The notes: generated from the sequence alone by a model not told the origin. A stretch of DNA of 64,000 nt from Pleomorphovibrio marinus (GCF_003347495.1 NZ_QCXY01000014.1:1-64000), one strand, 5' to 3'; numbered from the stretch's first letter, positions 19,101 to 27,961 are shown. Made by a program: numbers and translations.

Positions 19101-21690
19101 TAATGGAAAAGGAGATGGCACGGATATCATTCAAAGTAACGGGTTTGCCAATAAGTGGGCCGTTAATATGAATGCAGAAGGTAACCTTTCCTTTGCAAGT
19201 GAGGGCTTGGACCTCCCCTTGACCACCACCTCCATTGCTGATGATACCTGGCATCATATTACCTTATTGCTTAACCGCTCCGGAAATTTAAGGACCCTGG
19301 TGGATGCTCAGGAGGTCTCCTCCCACCTCTCCACGGGGATTGGAGGGTTCTCCGGAAACAAAATATGGATTGGGGCCAGAGGCAGCATGGCACTTGATGG
19401 CTCGGAAAATGTGGATCGGCCTTTCCAGGGCCAAATCGATGAATTGAGGCTGTGGAACACCCTAAGAAACGTGGAACAAATCAGCCGGGACAGGTATTTT
19501 GAAATTGAGGAAACCTCCATTGGCCTGCTCCTATATGCCAGGATGAATGCCCCTGACCCCATGAACAACAATGGTCCTAGGTATTTCCATGCCTTCAGCA
19601 ACAACAATGTGATTTCCACTCCTGCCCTGCTCAGTCATGGGGATGTAAATTACAGCCCGGATGGCCCACCCATCAAACCTGCAAGGAACATCGTGAGGTT
19701 CCAGGTAAACCAGATCATCAATGGGGACGAAATGATCCTGGAACCTGTAATCAACCGATGGGCGGAAATTGAGGGCCAGGTGCTGGACATCACCGTTCAC
19801 CGCCTTTTTGATGGTGCCAACAACCAACAGGAATCCCCCATCACCTGGACGGCTTATGTACAGAAAAATGTGGTCAATTGGTACGTGGAAGGGCATCCCG
19901 AGACTGTGGATCTTGTCAAAGAAACCGATCAGGGCTTGAGTTTCAACATCGTGGTTCAAAATCATGGAGGCACCCCACAGCCCTACAGCATCAGCGGAAT
20001 TCCCAGATGGCTCAACCTGAGTAGGACTTCAGGAACCTTAGCCCCACAAAGCCAAGTGAGCCTTCAAGCACATATTGATCCAGCCATGACCCCCGGGATT
20101 TTTACAGAAAACATGGCCCTAAACACCGATTTTGGGTTTGCACAAACAAAGGTACTCAACTTAAGGGTACTTCCTGAAAGCCCCAATTGGCAGATTGACC
20201 CTGCGGCTTTTAACTACAGCATGACCATCATAGGTAGGGTTCAGGTCAATGGGGTATTTAGTCGGGATGGATTGGATCAAGTAGCCGCCTTCCACCGGGA
20301 TGAAATCCGTGGCCTGGCGGAATTAAACTACGACCCAGCCTACGATGAGTACTTTACCTTTCTTACCGTTTACAGCAATGAACTGTTTGACGAACCCATT
20401 TCCTTTAAAATCTGGAAAGCTACGGATGGAAACATCTATGAGGTAACCCTTGACGATGAGCTTAGCGTACCCTTTACCCTAAATGAGGTGCTGGGTAGTC
20501 TGCAATCTCCCGGGATATTTGCCAATACCGAGGTGCTGGAGCAATCCATCCCCCTCAATAACGGATGGACCTGGATCAGCCCCCGTGTACATGACCCTAG
20601 ATTTACCGACTTCAACCAACTTACGGCCAATATGAGCCTCCATACCGAGGATAGGATACAAAGCCACTCTCCTGCCCTACTGGAAACCTATTTCTTGGAT
20701 AACATGAATCCAGCGGGAAGTACATGGGCTGGCTCCATCAGCGATAATGGTGGCATGACGCCTGAAAGGATGTATAAAGTATATATGCAGGAGGAGCAAT
20801 CTCTCCACCTAAGAGGAAGGCCTGTGGACCTGTCCGAATGGCAATTTGTCATCCAACCCAACTGGAACTGGCTTCCTTTCCCCATGGGTCAAAACATTCC
20901 CGTGAGGGATGCATTAGCTACATTCCAACCTAAGGAAGGAGACCTGATCAAATCCCAGAATCAGTTTTCCATCTATGATGCCAGAAATGGATGGAGCGGG
21001 AATTTGACCTTCCTTCGAGCCGGAAGGGGATATATGCTAAGGGCCAGCGATGGACAGCGCTTCAGCTATCCCTCCATCTTCCAAGGCAATCTAAGAACCA
21101 CTGCCAATACGCAAGCAGAGAGGGACGAAGATTATGAGGAGCAAATCATTCCTGCCGCACTGCTGCAATTGCCGGAAACCATGAATGCCATCGTGCAACT
21201 TCCGGAACCTTATCAAACAGTACTGGTCTATGATCTAAATGGCCTGCTTAAAGGGCAAAGCCGACAAATGGAGGTGGCAGGCCAAAAACTCTGTTTCCTC
21301 ACCATTTATGGGGATCAAAAGGAGCCACTTACCTTTTATATGAGCAAGGGAATTGAGGAAAGGATGTCTAGCACCTCCTTTGACTTTGAAGGGAACACCC
21401 TAATGGGGACCTTGAGGCAGCCCGTAGTGCTCCAACTTGCTGAAGACCTCCTTCAGGTACTTCCAAACCCCTTTGATCACAGTTTTGAACTGAAATTTGG
21501 GGCACAGGAAGCCCAAAATGTGCAGGTAGAACTCTATGCAGTAGATGGAAGGAAACTTCAGGAAGAACTTGTCCAAGCACAGCCAGGCCCCAACCGCGTG
21601 TTATTCCAGCCATCACTCGCCAGTGGGGTGTATTTCTTGCGCTTGCAGGTAGATGGTAAGATACTACATAAGAAAATCATTAGAAAATAA
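13135..21690 (+). CDS. Giant T9SS-exported multidomain surface protein
   Basis: 2851 residues. Signal peptide ends AFGQ. Domains in order: fibronectin-like (about 85-175), LamG-like (about 205-470; VLVPIGNFAEQFTHFTIALK, LIGYFRANEGTG), a carboxypeptidase-regulatory-like stretch, a long central region including a charged helical segment (about 1180-1310), Ig/fibronectin-like modules, two more LamG domains (about 1750-1940 and 1945-2140; ALVGYWPLDEGRGNIAHDLA), a BACON-like module (about 2262-2347; RWLNLSRTSGTLAPQSQVSL), a module shared with the next gene (about 2350-2460), and a C-terminal T9SS type A sorting domain (PNPFDHSFELKF, SGVYFLRLQVDGK, ending KIIRK). It is presumably exported by T9SS and anchored on the surface. 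The operon partners point to a surface complex; LamG domains suggest glycan binding. Confidence 0.92.
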   Translation: MKRLLFILPFLGFSIGLAFGQQVNVKNATASQVIQNQGFSLQVGVPILGTKMDETERVYTPIDLRFPWDIFYQYQTFAHESFDVSKGYFGDKVRINWEFRNNQDRITSVKIFRRRYSAGREQPFELLSNRPGATTEFEDEFAEGGVLYEYKILAEGILEAEMPMVNFITGIGFRSPTATVTGNISFEGGNPVADVTVFAEPTGTPISKGSALQIPSEGMLSLNLVNRPLEEGMAFQAWIKPLFDGNGNRGRIFRMQYFEESIEAHYEFDSDAKALKVDVDGSIFELRNHMPTGVIDARGKDVLVPIGNFAEQFTHFTIALKDNEEPELYINGRKMGRDYESLINSTERMQDDDYSQSPMQILTQIRPVILERGGNEGKWQDFSMGGEGQMIMDEIRLWDNRESRLDSARIRQDYKRYIGGNDRSLIGYFRANEGTGQYAYDLSRTGFEYHKNDIRLYTDLTPEDQRPKWVSGGGNIPNSDQLGVMGITNSNGNYEINAISYAGTGESFNITPVFGQHKFDPAQQMVFLGRGSEVVNRIDFTDISSFVFRGRVLFDSRGVFPSFVETNGGSFEGLADGGEFVSNPGIIDEGYNYYEKGGFKYPKGQYWYNDNGTPEDPDDDYLEEYATASPQDFNILVDGQIVMGPNNRPVKPNQKGEFEIRVPIGDHAISVEKTGHHFLFEGRYPADEGEFKEFFEDATETVYFIDTTKVTIVGKVVGGSVEAEKPIGFGGDGIRVETYLDSEGFEREQIISAINNIGQAELVFAHSAGGSNPTENTMHRFSTHPESGEFRTKVLPLQYEINQLTGLRIPSNPSLSLLEANEEVNFEQIRPEITPEHLLPNQEVISGNPYQYELNFIHRTNPVLRVLSQTFDQTIATTDSTSISTEGMQYPIFTQLREYEIAMSSFERYINFDNDEEVEDQVPIMDGEMIVNNNFALEDSENYERDAEDQSIIHYTFIAGSPAISPPFTRSLDIRLRVGGVDFPAENYFKEGIVLGGQPDGSQTFITRAPEFPDIILRDPPGSNSFAAIEIGESVTLETKLENTFSGGVSLGVKAYFGPEITSGVGVMVKNEAINNVELGIRLETGYTDINTLTKTYTFNQRFATSDDPRFVGSDGDLYIGNSKNYVYGQFDDVQSSAEQIGENHSLMLTNVIGEKAYISTQKAMFFSERPTETFFVYSQHHILNTLIPDLEAIVKNIENGVIQETDPGVLTKAEYLEQIHGWRKTIRDNERSKYLAINDRGHFSRESRNYLENYNQILIDEINNSKLHGDGSGGYEARLRRRLEKSEKLKKLVENSQVNNISFDAGAGEITRSIETVVINESIREFNLQIDENFGFDLGLRAGGIGFVVSGGGFATQDLNAGLREESASTVNISYTLKDDNPFNVFSVNVMNTFDGNGPVFSTLGGSSSCPYEGAEMSHFFNPLHPNEGYPMAPLTEEERLQLSYATQRIEVPQISVEVADLANIPETRNAEFKLILENNSVAGIDGYFELIVDNTSNPNNAIFNINQNGTVVFVPYGERVEYALTLGKSITDVYDYKDIKVILQSLCDPVNTFDEVVISAQFVPSCSQVTLSAPLENWTFNRETAFNLDGSSNPLLINLGDYNRNFGGFERIDLEYRPVGFPTWSRLHTYYNLEDSYESALAANRPNISLIESPNLVFPFDIVERGLADGQYEIRARSTCTNDTEYISNPIRGRVDLNAPLRFGTPSPTDGILSAGSDLKVRFNEPIFYNSAVSLVEIKGQTNQLPVNHEVSLRFQGQENTMIIENPQVLNEDLTIEFWMNNATQTPNATILYQNGGMQIGLENGELAFTLGNTKIKGVISDDGLFHHYTLTHDHSNGDLKIYEESKVVASGNGGANMNIASNNPIIIGGNTFIGNLHSLKIWQRAISMQEAFANMYNKLRGNEHALVGYWPLDEGRGNIAHDLARFKHGRVETDWDIRPKGTAYHFENGQYMTLDNVGFVQMTPIMDATLSFWVKTASGQEGTLFSNGKGDGTDIIQSNGFANKWAVNMNAEGNLSFASEGLDLPLTTTSIADDTWHHITLLLNRSGNLRTLVDAQEVSSHLSTGIGGFSGNKIWIGARGSMALDGSENVDRPFQGQIDELRLWNTLRNVEQISRDRYFEIEETSIGLLLYARMNAPDPMNNNGPRYFHAFSNNNVISTPALLSHGDVNYSPDGPPIKPARNIVRFQVNQIINGDEMILEPVINRWAEIEGQVLDITVHRLFDGANNQQESPITWTAYVQKNVVNWYVEGHPETVDLVKETDQGLSFNIVVQNHGGTPQPYSISGIPRWLNLSRTSGTLAPQSQVSLQAHIDPAMTPGIFTENMALNTDFGFAQTKVLNLRVLPESPNWQIDPAAFNYSMTIIGRVQVNGVFSRDGLDQVAAFHRDEIRGLAELNYDPAYDEYFTFLTVYSNELFDEPISFKIWKATDGNIYEVTLDDELSVPFTLNEVLGSLQSPGIFANTEVLEQSIPLNNGWTWISPRVHDPRFTDFNQLTANMSLHTEDRIQSHSPALLETYFLDNMNPAGSTWAGSISDNGGMTPERMYKVYMQEEQSLHLRGRPVDLSEWQFVIQPNWNWLPFPMGQNIPVRDALATFQPKEGDLIKSQNQFSIYDARNGWSGNLTFLRAGRGYMLRASDGQRFSYPSIFQGNLRTTANTQAERDEDYEEQIIPAALLQLPETMNAIVQLPEPYQTVLVYDLNGLLKGQSRQMEVAGQKLCFLTIYGDQKEPLTFYMSKGIEERMSSTSFDFEGNTLMGTLRQPVVLQLAEDLLQVLPNPFDHSFELKFGAQEAQNVQVELYAVDGRKLQEELVQAQPGPNRVLFQPSLASGVYFLRLQVDGKILHKKIIRK

Positions 21691-21696
21691 GCATCC

Positions 21697-22596
21697 ATGA
21701 AACCATTGTTCTGCATATTACTAGCTCTCTTTTTGACCACTACCAGTTATGGACAGCAACCGGACTGGGAGGTGGCAGAACATGATTATGAGCATACCAT
21801 GTCCCTGGTTGCCTTCGTGAATGTGGATGGCCGGACCCTAACAAGCGATCAGGATAGGGTTGCAGCCTTTGTGGATGGGGTATGCAGGGGGGTAAGCAAA
21901 CTTACCGAGGTAAAAAGCCATCAAGAACACTTTGCCTACCTTACTGTCTTTGGAAATACCAACAATGAATTAGTAAACTTTAAAATCTATGAGGCAGAAA
22001 ATGACCGCATCTTGGACGTGGACCAAACCCTCGTATTCAGGATCAATGCCCACAGTGGAAACCTGCTTCAGCCTTACAGCATCGCCCAACCAGCCTTGCG
22101 GGCCACGGCGAATATTGCAAGTCTGGGCTTGGCAAATATAGTGCCTTTGGGCAAGACCAAGGAGGAGGGAAAAATAACCTTTAAAGTAGAAAACGGCACT
22201 AACCTTGGCGAAAACACCCTAGAATTCGAACTGGAAGACGGAGCCCAACTGTTCTGGAACAATCAACCGCTTATCTCCGGGGACAATTCCATTGACTTTT
22301 CCGAACCTGTTACCCTTCATGTACGCTCAGAGGATCGCTCCGTAATGCAGCCTTGGACGGTATCGGTGGAGTTATTGGGGGACATTTTGGTCTTTCGGAG
22401 AAATGCCACCTGCTTTGGAGGAGGAGCCATTAAAGTAACCGGTAACAGGGAGGGACAAAACTTTACTCTGATGAGGCAGGGACAAGTAATCAGTACTCGC
22501 TCCATGGTAAATGGGGAGGTACTGTTTGAAAATTTGGTACAGGGAAACTACCTGGTAAGTGCAGAGGCTTTTGAAAAGCAAGTAACCGTAGAGTAA
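21697..22596 (+). CDS. Secreted protein sharing a domain with the 2851-residue partner
   Basis: 299 residues with a signal peptide ending TSYGQ. Residues about 22-130 (PDWEVAEHDYEHTMSLVAFV, DQDRVAAFVDGVCRGVSKL, FAYLTVFGN, VNFKIYEAEND) line up with residues about 2350-2460 of the preceding protein (PNWQIDPAAFNYSMTIIGRV, DQVAAFHRDEIRGLAEL, FTFLTVYSN, ISFKIWKATDG). The C-terminal half has small beta modules (SEDRSVMQPWTVSVELLGD) and lacks a T9SS sorting domain. It starts 6 bp after the giant gene and is surely co-transcribed. The shared module could mediate assembly, but that is inference. Confidence 0.8.
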   Translation: MKPLFCILLALFLTTTSYGQQPDWEVAEHDYEHTMSLVAFVNVDGRTLTSDQDRVAAFVDGVCRGVSKLTEVKSHQEHFAYLTVFGNTNNELVNFKIYEAENDRILDVDQTLVFRINAHSGNLLQPYSIAQPALRATANIASLGLANIVPLGKTKEEGKITFKVENGTNLGENTLEFELEDGAQLFWNNQPLISGDNSIDFSEPVTLHVRSEDRSVMQPWTVSVELLGDILVFRRNATCFGGGAIKVTGNREGQNFTLMRQGQVISTRSMVNGEVLFENLVQGNYLVSAEAFEKQVTVE

Positions 22597-22600
22597 GACC

Positions 22601-22990
22601 ATGGAAAAACGAATACTATTTCTTTTTATTAGTTGCTATCAACTACTACTTGTCGGCTGCGGTAGGGAGGATGAAATCTTTATAGAGGCCCTAGGGGTGG
22701 ACTTCGCCTATAGAAGTGGGGAAGTAATTACGGAGGGGGACTGTATAGATCCGCAGCGGAATTTTGCGGTATTGGTCCACACGACCATGGGCAATTTCGG
22801 CACTCTGAACCCTCAGGAATTTGATGTGATCATCAATGAAATTCTATACAACATCACCTTTAACGGCGAAGGGACAAAACTCATCCCCATAGAGCTAAAA
22901 GAGGGCGAGAATAAGGCAAAAATAGCCGGCACAGACCATGAGGCAATCATTTACAAAAGCAAGCCCGGTGAATTTGAGTTGGTGGAGTAA
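22601..22990 (+). CDS. Small lipoprotein closing the T9SS operon
   Basis: 129 residues. The lipobox LLLVGCGRED puts Cys near residue 21. The mature protein (VDFAYRSGEVITEGDCIDPQ, NEILYNITFNGEGTKLI) has no recognised domain and looks beta-rich. It starts 4 bp after the preceding stop, so it is the fourth gene of the operon. It may anchor the complex to the outer membrane, which is inference from context. Confidence 0.75.
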   Translation: MEKRILFLFISCYQLLLVGCGREDEIFIEALGVDFAYRSGEVITEGDCIDPQRNFAVLVHTTMGNFGTLNPQEFDVIINEILYNITFNGEGTKLIPIELKEGENKAKIAGTDHEAIIYKSKPGEFELVE

Positions 22991-22996
22991 CTACTT

Positions 22997-23029
22997 AGAC
23001 CTTAAGGGTTTTACAAATCCAGAAGGTCT
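22997..23029. terminator. Hairpin between convergent genes
   Basis: Stem AGACCTT/AAGGTCT with an internal loop lies just after the stop at 22990 and is followed by a short T-rich stretch. A related GAAGACCTCAAGGGTT motif lies at 23089-23104. It probably ends transcription from both sides and belongs to the GACCT hairpin family seen at 25556-25840. Confidence 0.5.
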
Positions 23030-23119
23030 TTCCAGAAAGCGAATTTTATTTGTTTCAACATTTTAATATATGGTTAATGATCCTCCCGAAGACCTCAAGG
23101 GTTTGCGTCCATAACCATT

Positions 23120-25240
23120 TTATTCTTGTGGCAAAGCAAACGCCACATAAGCGTCTGCCGATGGAGTGCCCTTGCCCCCTCCTGCCGCAATAACCACAAA
23201 CTGCCTCCCACCCACTTCATAAACTGCCGGAGTGGCAAAGCCGGAAGCCGGTAATTCATGTTCCCACAATATCTCCCCGGTATCCTTGTCAAAGGCTCTA
23301 ATTTTTTGATCTTTTGTGGCGGCAATGAAAACCAAACCCCCAGCTGTACTTACAGGGCCCCCGTAATTCTCTGTGCCTGTGGGGGAGATTCCCTTTGCGG
23401 TAAGCTCTTCCAATTCACCCAAAACCGATTGCCATTTGATCTTTCCTGTATTCATGTCCATGGCCGTAAGGGTCCCCCAGGGAGGATTGATTCCCGGATA
23501 CCCGTCCTCGGTAAGCAACCTGGAATAACCCTCCATCACGTATTGTGGCTTAAGCCGTTGCAGCCCCCCGGAAAGTTCCTTTTTTTCCGCATCTGTATTT
23601 CCCATCAGAAAATCTACCAACACCTTCCGTTGATCCTCCGGTATATGGGCAAAAGCTGGCATTGCCCCTCTCCCATTTTTAATTACCACTTCAAGGTCTA
23701 CCTTGTTATAGGATTCAGCTATGTTCACAAGAGCCGGAAAAGCAGGTGGGTTCCCTTTCCTATCAATCCCATGGCAATTGGCACAAAAGTTCACATATAT
23801 CCCCTCACCAAGTTCGGCAGTTTTGGGGTTTTCACTCATTTTGATTACCCAAGGTATCTGGTTGGCATTGATGTACATGGTTTGGGTTTCGGGATCAAAG
23901 GAAGACCCTCCCCATTCCGCTCCACCATCCATTCCTGGAAAAAGAACGATACCGTGCTCATGGCTGGGAGGCAGCCACATGTCTCCATACTTGACGTTTT
24001 CCAACTTGCTACGGATATCCTCTTCCCATTCTGGGGTTAAATTGAGGATTTCCTTGTCATTAAAAACCATTCTCATATATGGTTCAGGTAAGGTGGGATG
24101 AGGCTGTGTAGGCCAACTTTTGTCTCCAGGTAATTGGGACTCGGGCACCGGTTTTTCTTCTATGGGCCAAACCGGATCTCCCGTAACCCTGTCAAAAACG
24201 TAAAGATATCCTTGTTTGGAAGTTTGAGCCACTGCGTCAATCCATTTTCCGTCTTTATTCAACCTCACCAAATTAGGATTGGCGGGGAAATCCCTGTCCC
24301 AAATATCATGGTGGACGGCTTGAAAATGCCATATCCGTTCCCCCGTCGCCGCATCCAACGCAATTAGTGAGTTCGCAAAAAGGTTTTCCCCATGCCTGTA
24401 TCCTCCCCAAAAATCATAGGAAGCGGAACCTGTAGGCACATATACTATGCCCCTTTCCTCATCCAAACTCATACCTGCCCAGTTGTTGGCGGCACCCATA
24501 TAAGGCAAATACTCCTCTTCCCACGTCTCATGGCCAAGCTCTCCAGGATGGGGTATGGTATGAAATATCCATTCCCTTTTACCTGTTTTCACGTTGTATG
24601 CCCGGATATGGCCAGGAGCCGCATCCAAGCCCTCTGATAAGCGCATCCCTAGGATCAGCTTATCCTGATAAATGATACCTGGGGTGTTGCCTACCAACAA
24701 AAACTCCTCTAGGTCTGTATCCAGGTCCCTGCGCAAATCCACCTTTCCCTGGTCTCCAAAACCCTGTACAGGTCTGCCACTGTCAGCATCCAAAGCAATA
24801 AGGTAATGGCTGGCAGCAAAAAAGAGGCGTCTATCCTCTCCTTCCTCCCAATAGGTGACCCCACGGTTGGTGCCAGCCCAAGAATTCTGTCCACCCAACA
24901 TCTCAAAAGGGTTAAATCTCCACCTTAACCTTCCGCTAACGGCTTCTAAGGCAAAAACATTGACCTGTGGACTGGTGCCATACAGGACTCCATCTACCAC
25001 TATGGGCTGGCATTGAATCTGACTTGTGGCGGTGGAGTCCTTGGTATGATAGGTCCAAGCTACCTGCAATTTACCCACATTTTCTTTGTTGATCTGCGAA
25101 AGGGAAGAGTAGCGTGCAGCATCTTTGGTTCCGCCAAATACTTCCCAATTGGAATAATCATATTTTTCAGCTGTGGTTTGGCAGGAACCTGCTACTAACA
25201 TCACCATTACCATCCACCTCGTCGCGCTTTTTATTATCAT
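23120..25240 (-). CDS. PQQ-dependent dehydrogenase with cytochrome c domain (lipoprotein)
   Basis: 706 residues. The lipobox VAGSCQ puts Cys near residue 20. An eight-bladed quinoprotein propeller (GGTKDAARYSSLSQINKENV, repeated WG/ALDA blade motifs, GGPVSTAGGLVFIAATKDQK) is interrupted by a cytochrome c insert with heme motif CANCHG (about 482-487) and axial-Met region GAMPAFAHI. The family oxidises alcohols or sugars in the periplasm and passes electrons through heme c. The substrate cannot be read from sequence. It has a close paralogue at 27962-30850 and lies downstream of the Tm-1-like gene on the same strand after a 608-bp repeat-rich gap, so it may be transcribed separately. Confidence 0.92.
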   Translation of the reverse strand: MIIKSATRWMVMVMLVAGSCQTTAEKYDYSNWEVFGGTKDAARYSSLSQINKENVGKLQVAWTYHTKDSTATSQIQCQPIVVDGVLYGTSPQVNVFALEAVSGRLRWRFNPFEMLGGQNSWAGTNRGVTYWEEGEDRRLFFAASHYLIALDADSGRPVQGFGDQGKVDLRRDLDTDLEEFLLVGNTPGIIYQDKLILGMRLSEGLDAAPGHIRAYNVKTGKREWIFHTIPHPGELGHETWEEEYLPYMGAANNWAGMSLDEERGIVYVPTGSASYDFWGGYRHGENLFANSLIALDAATGERIWHFQAVHHDIWDRDFPANPNLVRLNKDGKWIDAVAQTSKQGYLYVFDRVTGDPVWPIEEKPVPESQLPGDKSWPTQPHPTLPEPYMRMVFNDKEILNLTPEWEEDIRSKLENVKYGDMWLPPSHEHGIVLFPGMDGGAEWGGSSFDPETQTMYINANQIPWVIKMSENPKTAELGEGIYVNFCANCHGIDRKGNPPAFPALVNIAESYNKVDLEVVIKNGRGAMPAFAHIPEDQRKVLVDFLMGNTDAEKKELSGGLQRLKPQYVMEGYSRLLTEDGYPGINPPWGTLTAMDMNTGKIKWQSVLGELEELTAKGISPTGTENYGGPVSTAGGLVFIAATKDQKIRAFDKDTGEILWEHELPASGFATPAVYEVGGRQFVVIAAGGGKGTPSADAYVAFALPQE

Positions 25241-25555
25241 CTTCGCAAACCGTTATAAAAAATCGTTTCCCATTTCTATTTTACTAATCCGAGCATTTTC
25301 TGCTTGATCAAATAGTATATGGATGGAGGGGGAAGTTAAAAGAAGTTGATTAATAATGGGTTTACATCGCATACCTTTTGGAAATTTTCTCAAAATAACC
25401 GATAATTTTCAAAAAAATAACCCGCACAAATAATTTATTCTTTAATAGTATTTTCAAGGGCTGTACCTAAAGGTTTTCTTCGCAGGCTTTGTATAATTTG
25501 TGTTAACCCGTTGTTGTTTCTTGGTTAAAATCCCACAAATATTACGAGCGGAAAA
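25241..25555. other. Leader region of the PQQ dehydrogenase gene
   Basis: AT-rich, with no gene or RNA I can support. It presumably contains the promoter of the minus-strand gene starting at 25240, but I cannot pick a convincing TTTG/TAnnTTTG pair. Confidence 0.35.
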
Positions 25556-25840
25556 ACCTTCGAGGTCCAAAAAAGACCTCAAAGGTTAACTACAACCGGC
25601 CTTTGGGGTTTTCCTGAACCCCGAAGGTCTTCACCGGAAACGGAACATCTAATAGTCACAACAATTTTACGGCGAAAAAACCTTCGAGGTCCAAAAAAAG
25701 ACCTCAAAGGTTAACTACAACCGACCTTTGGGGTTTTTCCCGAACCCCGAAGGTCTTCACCGGAGAATGAACTTCAATACCGTAAACCCATTTTGGGAAC
25801 AAAAAAACCTTCGAGGCCCAAAAAAAGACCTCAAAGGTTT
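25556..25840. repeat. Tandem array of GACCT hairpin repeats (about 125 bp period)
   Basis: CCTTCGAGG begins at 25557, 25681 and 25808 (periods 124 and 127). The first two copies carry two strong hairpins, AACCTTCGAGGTC paired with GACCTCAAAGGTT and CCTTTGGGGTT paired with AACCCCGAAGG; the third keeps only the first hairpin. The array ends 9 bp before the stop of the Tm-1-like gene (minus strand). Confidence 0.88.
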
Positions 25841-25848
25841 CTATTCAC

Positions 25849-27069
25849 CTACATCATATCCAAAAGTTTTTCCACGGCACGTTTTGCAAAATCCGGGTGG
25901 TTGATATTCATGTTCAGCTCCTCTACTTCTATCTTCGGATCGAGGTGGTGCTTCAGCCCCTCCAGAAACGCCTTATCTGCAGCTTCATCCCAGAAAAGTT
26001 CGGGTTCGTTTTTTTCGTTTAAGGCGTCCAGCATGGAAAACCCCTTCATGGGTAGGATAAAGGCCGTTTTCCCCTTGGCGGCATTTGCTTTTTGGGCGAA
26101 AATTTTGCCGAGCTCCCGGTTTTCTTCCACGTTTGTCCTCATCAAGGTTACATTGGGGTTCCATTCATAAAAAAGGCGGTCTTTGTAGCGAGAAGGAATC
26201 GTGGAGGGGTTACCGAAATTACACATGTCGATACATCCCGGAGCAATAAGATGGGGAATACCCCTTTGGCCGGGGCCATCAAGTCTTTCCTTGCCTGCAG
26301 AAAATATACCACCACATAAAGTGTCCGCCCACTCGGTGGTGGTAATGTCCAATACACCTTGAACTAAGCCTTCCTTAACCAATTTTTCCATGGTTTTTCC
26401 ACCATTTCCTGTGGCATGAAAGACAAGGACTTCATAATCCTGCTGATTTAAGATTTTCCTGCATAGGTCTATACATGGAGTGGTATTTCCAAACATGGAT
26501 GCCGCTATGGCCCTTTTCTTATCCATGTATGGCTTGGGGATCTCCAACATTCCCAAAAGGGCTCCTACCGCATTCCCAATAGTGATTTTACTAAGGGAGT
26601 TGATACCGGAAATATCGGTAATGGATGGCATCAAAACCATATCACTGATACCTATATAGGGAGAAACATCGCCAGAGGCAATTGTGGAGAGGCAAACTTT
26701 TGGCAAGCCGTAGGGAAGTTCCCGCATACAGGAACTCACGATATTGGTTCCTGCGGAGCCACCCATCCCTATGATGCCATCGAAACCGGTTTTATTATAT
26801 ATATCCTTGATGACCTTGGCCACGCCTACCGACATGGCAGCCACCGCCTTGCCCCTGTCCCCGTCCTTCCTGAGCGCCATTAACTCATTTCCTGATGCCT
26901 GAGCCACATCAGCAGCAGAGATATCCACCTCAAAATGATCTGTAGTGCCCATCACCCCTGCATTGATAGTAATGACTTCATTCCCCTTGGATTTGATCAA
27001 ATCGAGGAGATAGTTAAATTCCTCCCCCTTGGTATCAAAGGTGCCTACTACGACAATTTTATGAGCCAT
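25849..27069 (-). CDS. Tm-1-like ATP-binding protein (UPF0261 family)
   Basis: 406 residues, cytosolic. [20 protein letters not shown] is the family's N-terminal nucleotide-binding signature, followed by [20 protein letters not shown] (about 96-115), [20 protein letters not shown], and [20 protein letters not shown] with [10 protein letters not shown]. Length fits the family (about 400). Its start overlaps the end of the TIM-barrel gene by 11 bp, so they are translationally coupled. In plants the two domains form the single Tm-1 protein, which blocks tobamovirus replication; the bacterial biochemical role is not established. Membership in the quinoprotein operon suggests a metabolic function. 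Confidence 0.92.
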   Translation of the reverse strand: MAHKIVVVGTFDTKGEEFNYLLDLIKSKGNEVITINAGVMGTTDHFEVDISAADVAQASGNELMALRKDGDRGKAVAAMSVGVAKVIKDIYNKTGFDGIIGMGGSAGTNIVSSCMRELPYGLPKVCLSTIASGDVSPYIGISDMVLMPSITDISGINSLSKITIGNAVGALLGMLEIPKPYMDKKRAIAASMFGNTTPCIDLCRKILNQQDYEVLVFHATGNGGKTMEKLVKEGLVQGVLDITTTEWADTLCGGIFSAGKERLDGPGQRGIPHLIAPGCIDMCNFGNPSTIPSRYKDRLFYEWNPNVTLMRTNVEENRELGKIFAQKANAAKGKTAFILPMKGFSMLDALNEKNEPELFWDEAADKAFLEGLKHHLDPKIEVEELNMNINHPDFAKRAVEKLLDMM

Positions 27070-27916
27070 GTTGGGTATGGGATTGTTGAAAACTGATCTG
27101 CTTAAATCTTTTTATCTGTTCAGTAATCGCCGTTTCGGTGGGCAATCGCTCCATCGAACTTGCACCGTAAAAACCGTCCACCCCATTCACATGATTTAAA
27201 ATATATTGGGCATCCTCAGGGTTGGCAATGGGTCCACCATGGCATAGTACAATCACATCCTTGTTGATGTTTTTGCTGGTATCGACTATTTGCTGGATCT
27301 CCACCACACAATCTTCCAGGGATTTCGCGGTTTTGGCGCCTATTGCCCCGCTGGTGGTCAGTCCCATATGTGCCACGATAATGTCCGCACCCGCATTTGT
27401 CATCCACTTGGCCTCCTCCGTATTGAACACATATGGGGTAGTGAGCATGTCCAATTTTCGGGCGGCCCTCACACAATCCACTTCAAGTTTATAACTCATT
27501 CCGGTCTCTTCCAAATTGGCCCTAAATACGCCATCTATCAGGCCCACTGTAGGAAAATTCTGTATACCGGCAAACCCCATACTCTTGAGTTCCTTCAAGA
27601 ATTGCTCCCTAAGCATAAAAGGGTCTGTTCCGCAAACACCAGCCAGTACAGGTGTTTTTTTGACAGCAGGCAGGACCTCATAGGCCATTTCTTTCACGAT
27701 CTCATTGGCATTGCCGTAAGATAGCAAACCTGCCAATGACCCTCTTCCTGCCATTCGGTACCTACCCGAATTATATATGACAATCAAGTCAATTCCTCCT
27801 GCCTCCTCGCATTTCGCGGAAAGTCCAGTGCCTGCTCCTCCTCCTATTATGGGTTCCCCCTTTGCTATTTTTTCTTTTAGGTTACTTAAAATCTCCGTTC
27901 GCGAAAATGTTTTCAT
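27059..27916 (-). CDS. PEP hydrolase-family TIM-barrel protein
   Basis: 285 residues, no signal. [71 protein letters not shown] and [20 protein letters not shown] identify the PEP_hydrolase/IGPS-like barrel, usual length about 275-285. It is the middle gene of the minus-strand operon (45 bp after the PQQ-DUF1080 gene, 11-bp overlap with the Tm-1-like gene). The opposite sigma-54 regulator carries a second copy of this barrel. Family members have been linked to C-C or phosphoenolpyruvate hydrolysis; the actual substrate here is unknown. Confidence 0.9.
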   Translation of the reverse strand: MKTFSRTEILSNLKEKIAKGEPIIGGGAGTGLSAKCEEAGGIDLIVIYNSGRYRMAGRGSLAGLLSYGNANEIVKEMAYEVLPAVKKTPVLAGVCGTDPFMLREQFLKELKSMGFAGIQNFPTVGLIDGVFRANLEETGMSYKLEVDCVRAARKLDMLTTPYVFNTEEAKWMTNAGADIIVAHMGLTTSGAIGAKTAKSLEDCVVEIQQIVDTSKNINKDVIVLCHGGPIANPEDAQYILNHVNGVDGFYGASSMERLPTETAITEQIKRFKQISFQQSHTQHGS

Positions 27917-27961
27917 AGTTTATTTAGATAATGATGGTTTAGAACACTGAAATATTGCGTC

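Noticed and set aside
23258-24040. 260-codon plus-strand frame opposite the PQQ gene
   Set aside because: It is an antisense shadow; the minus-strand frame carries the complete PQQ and heme motifs.
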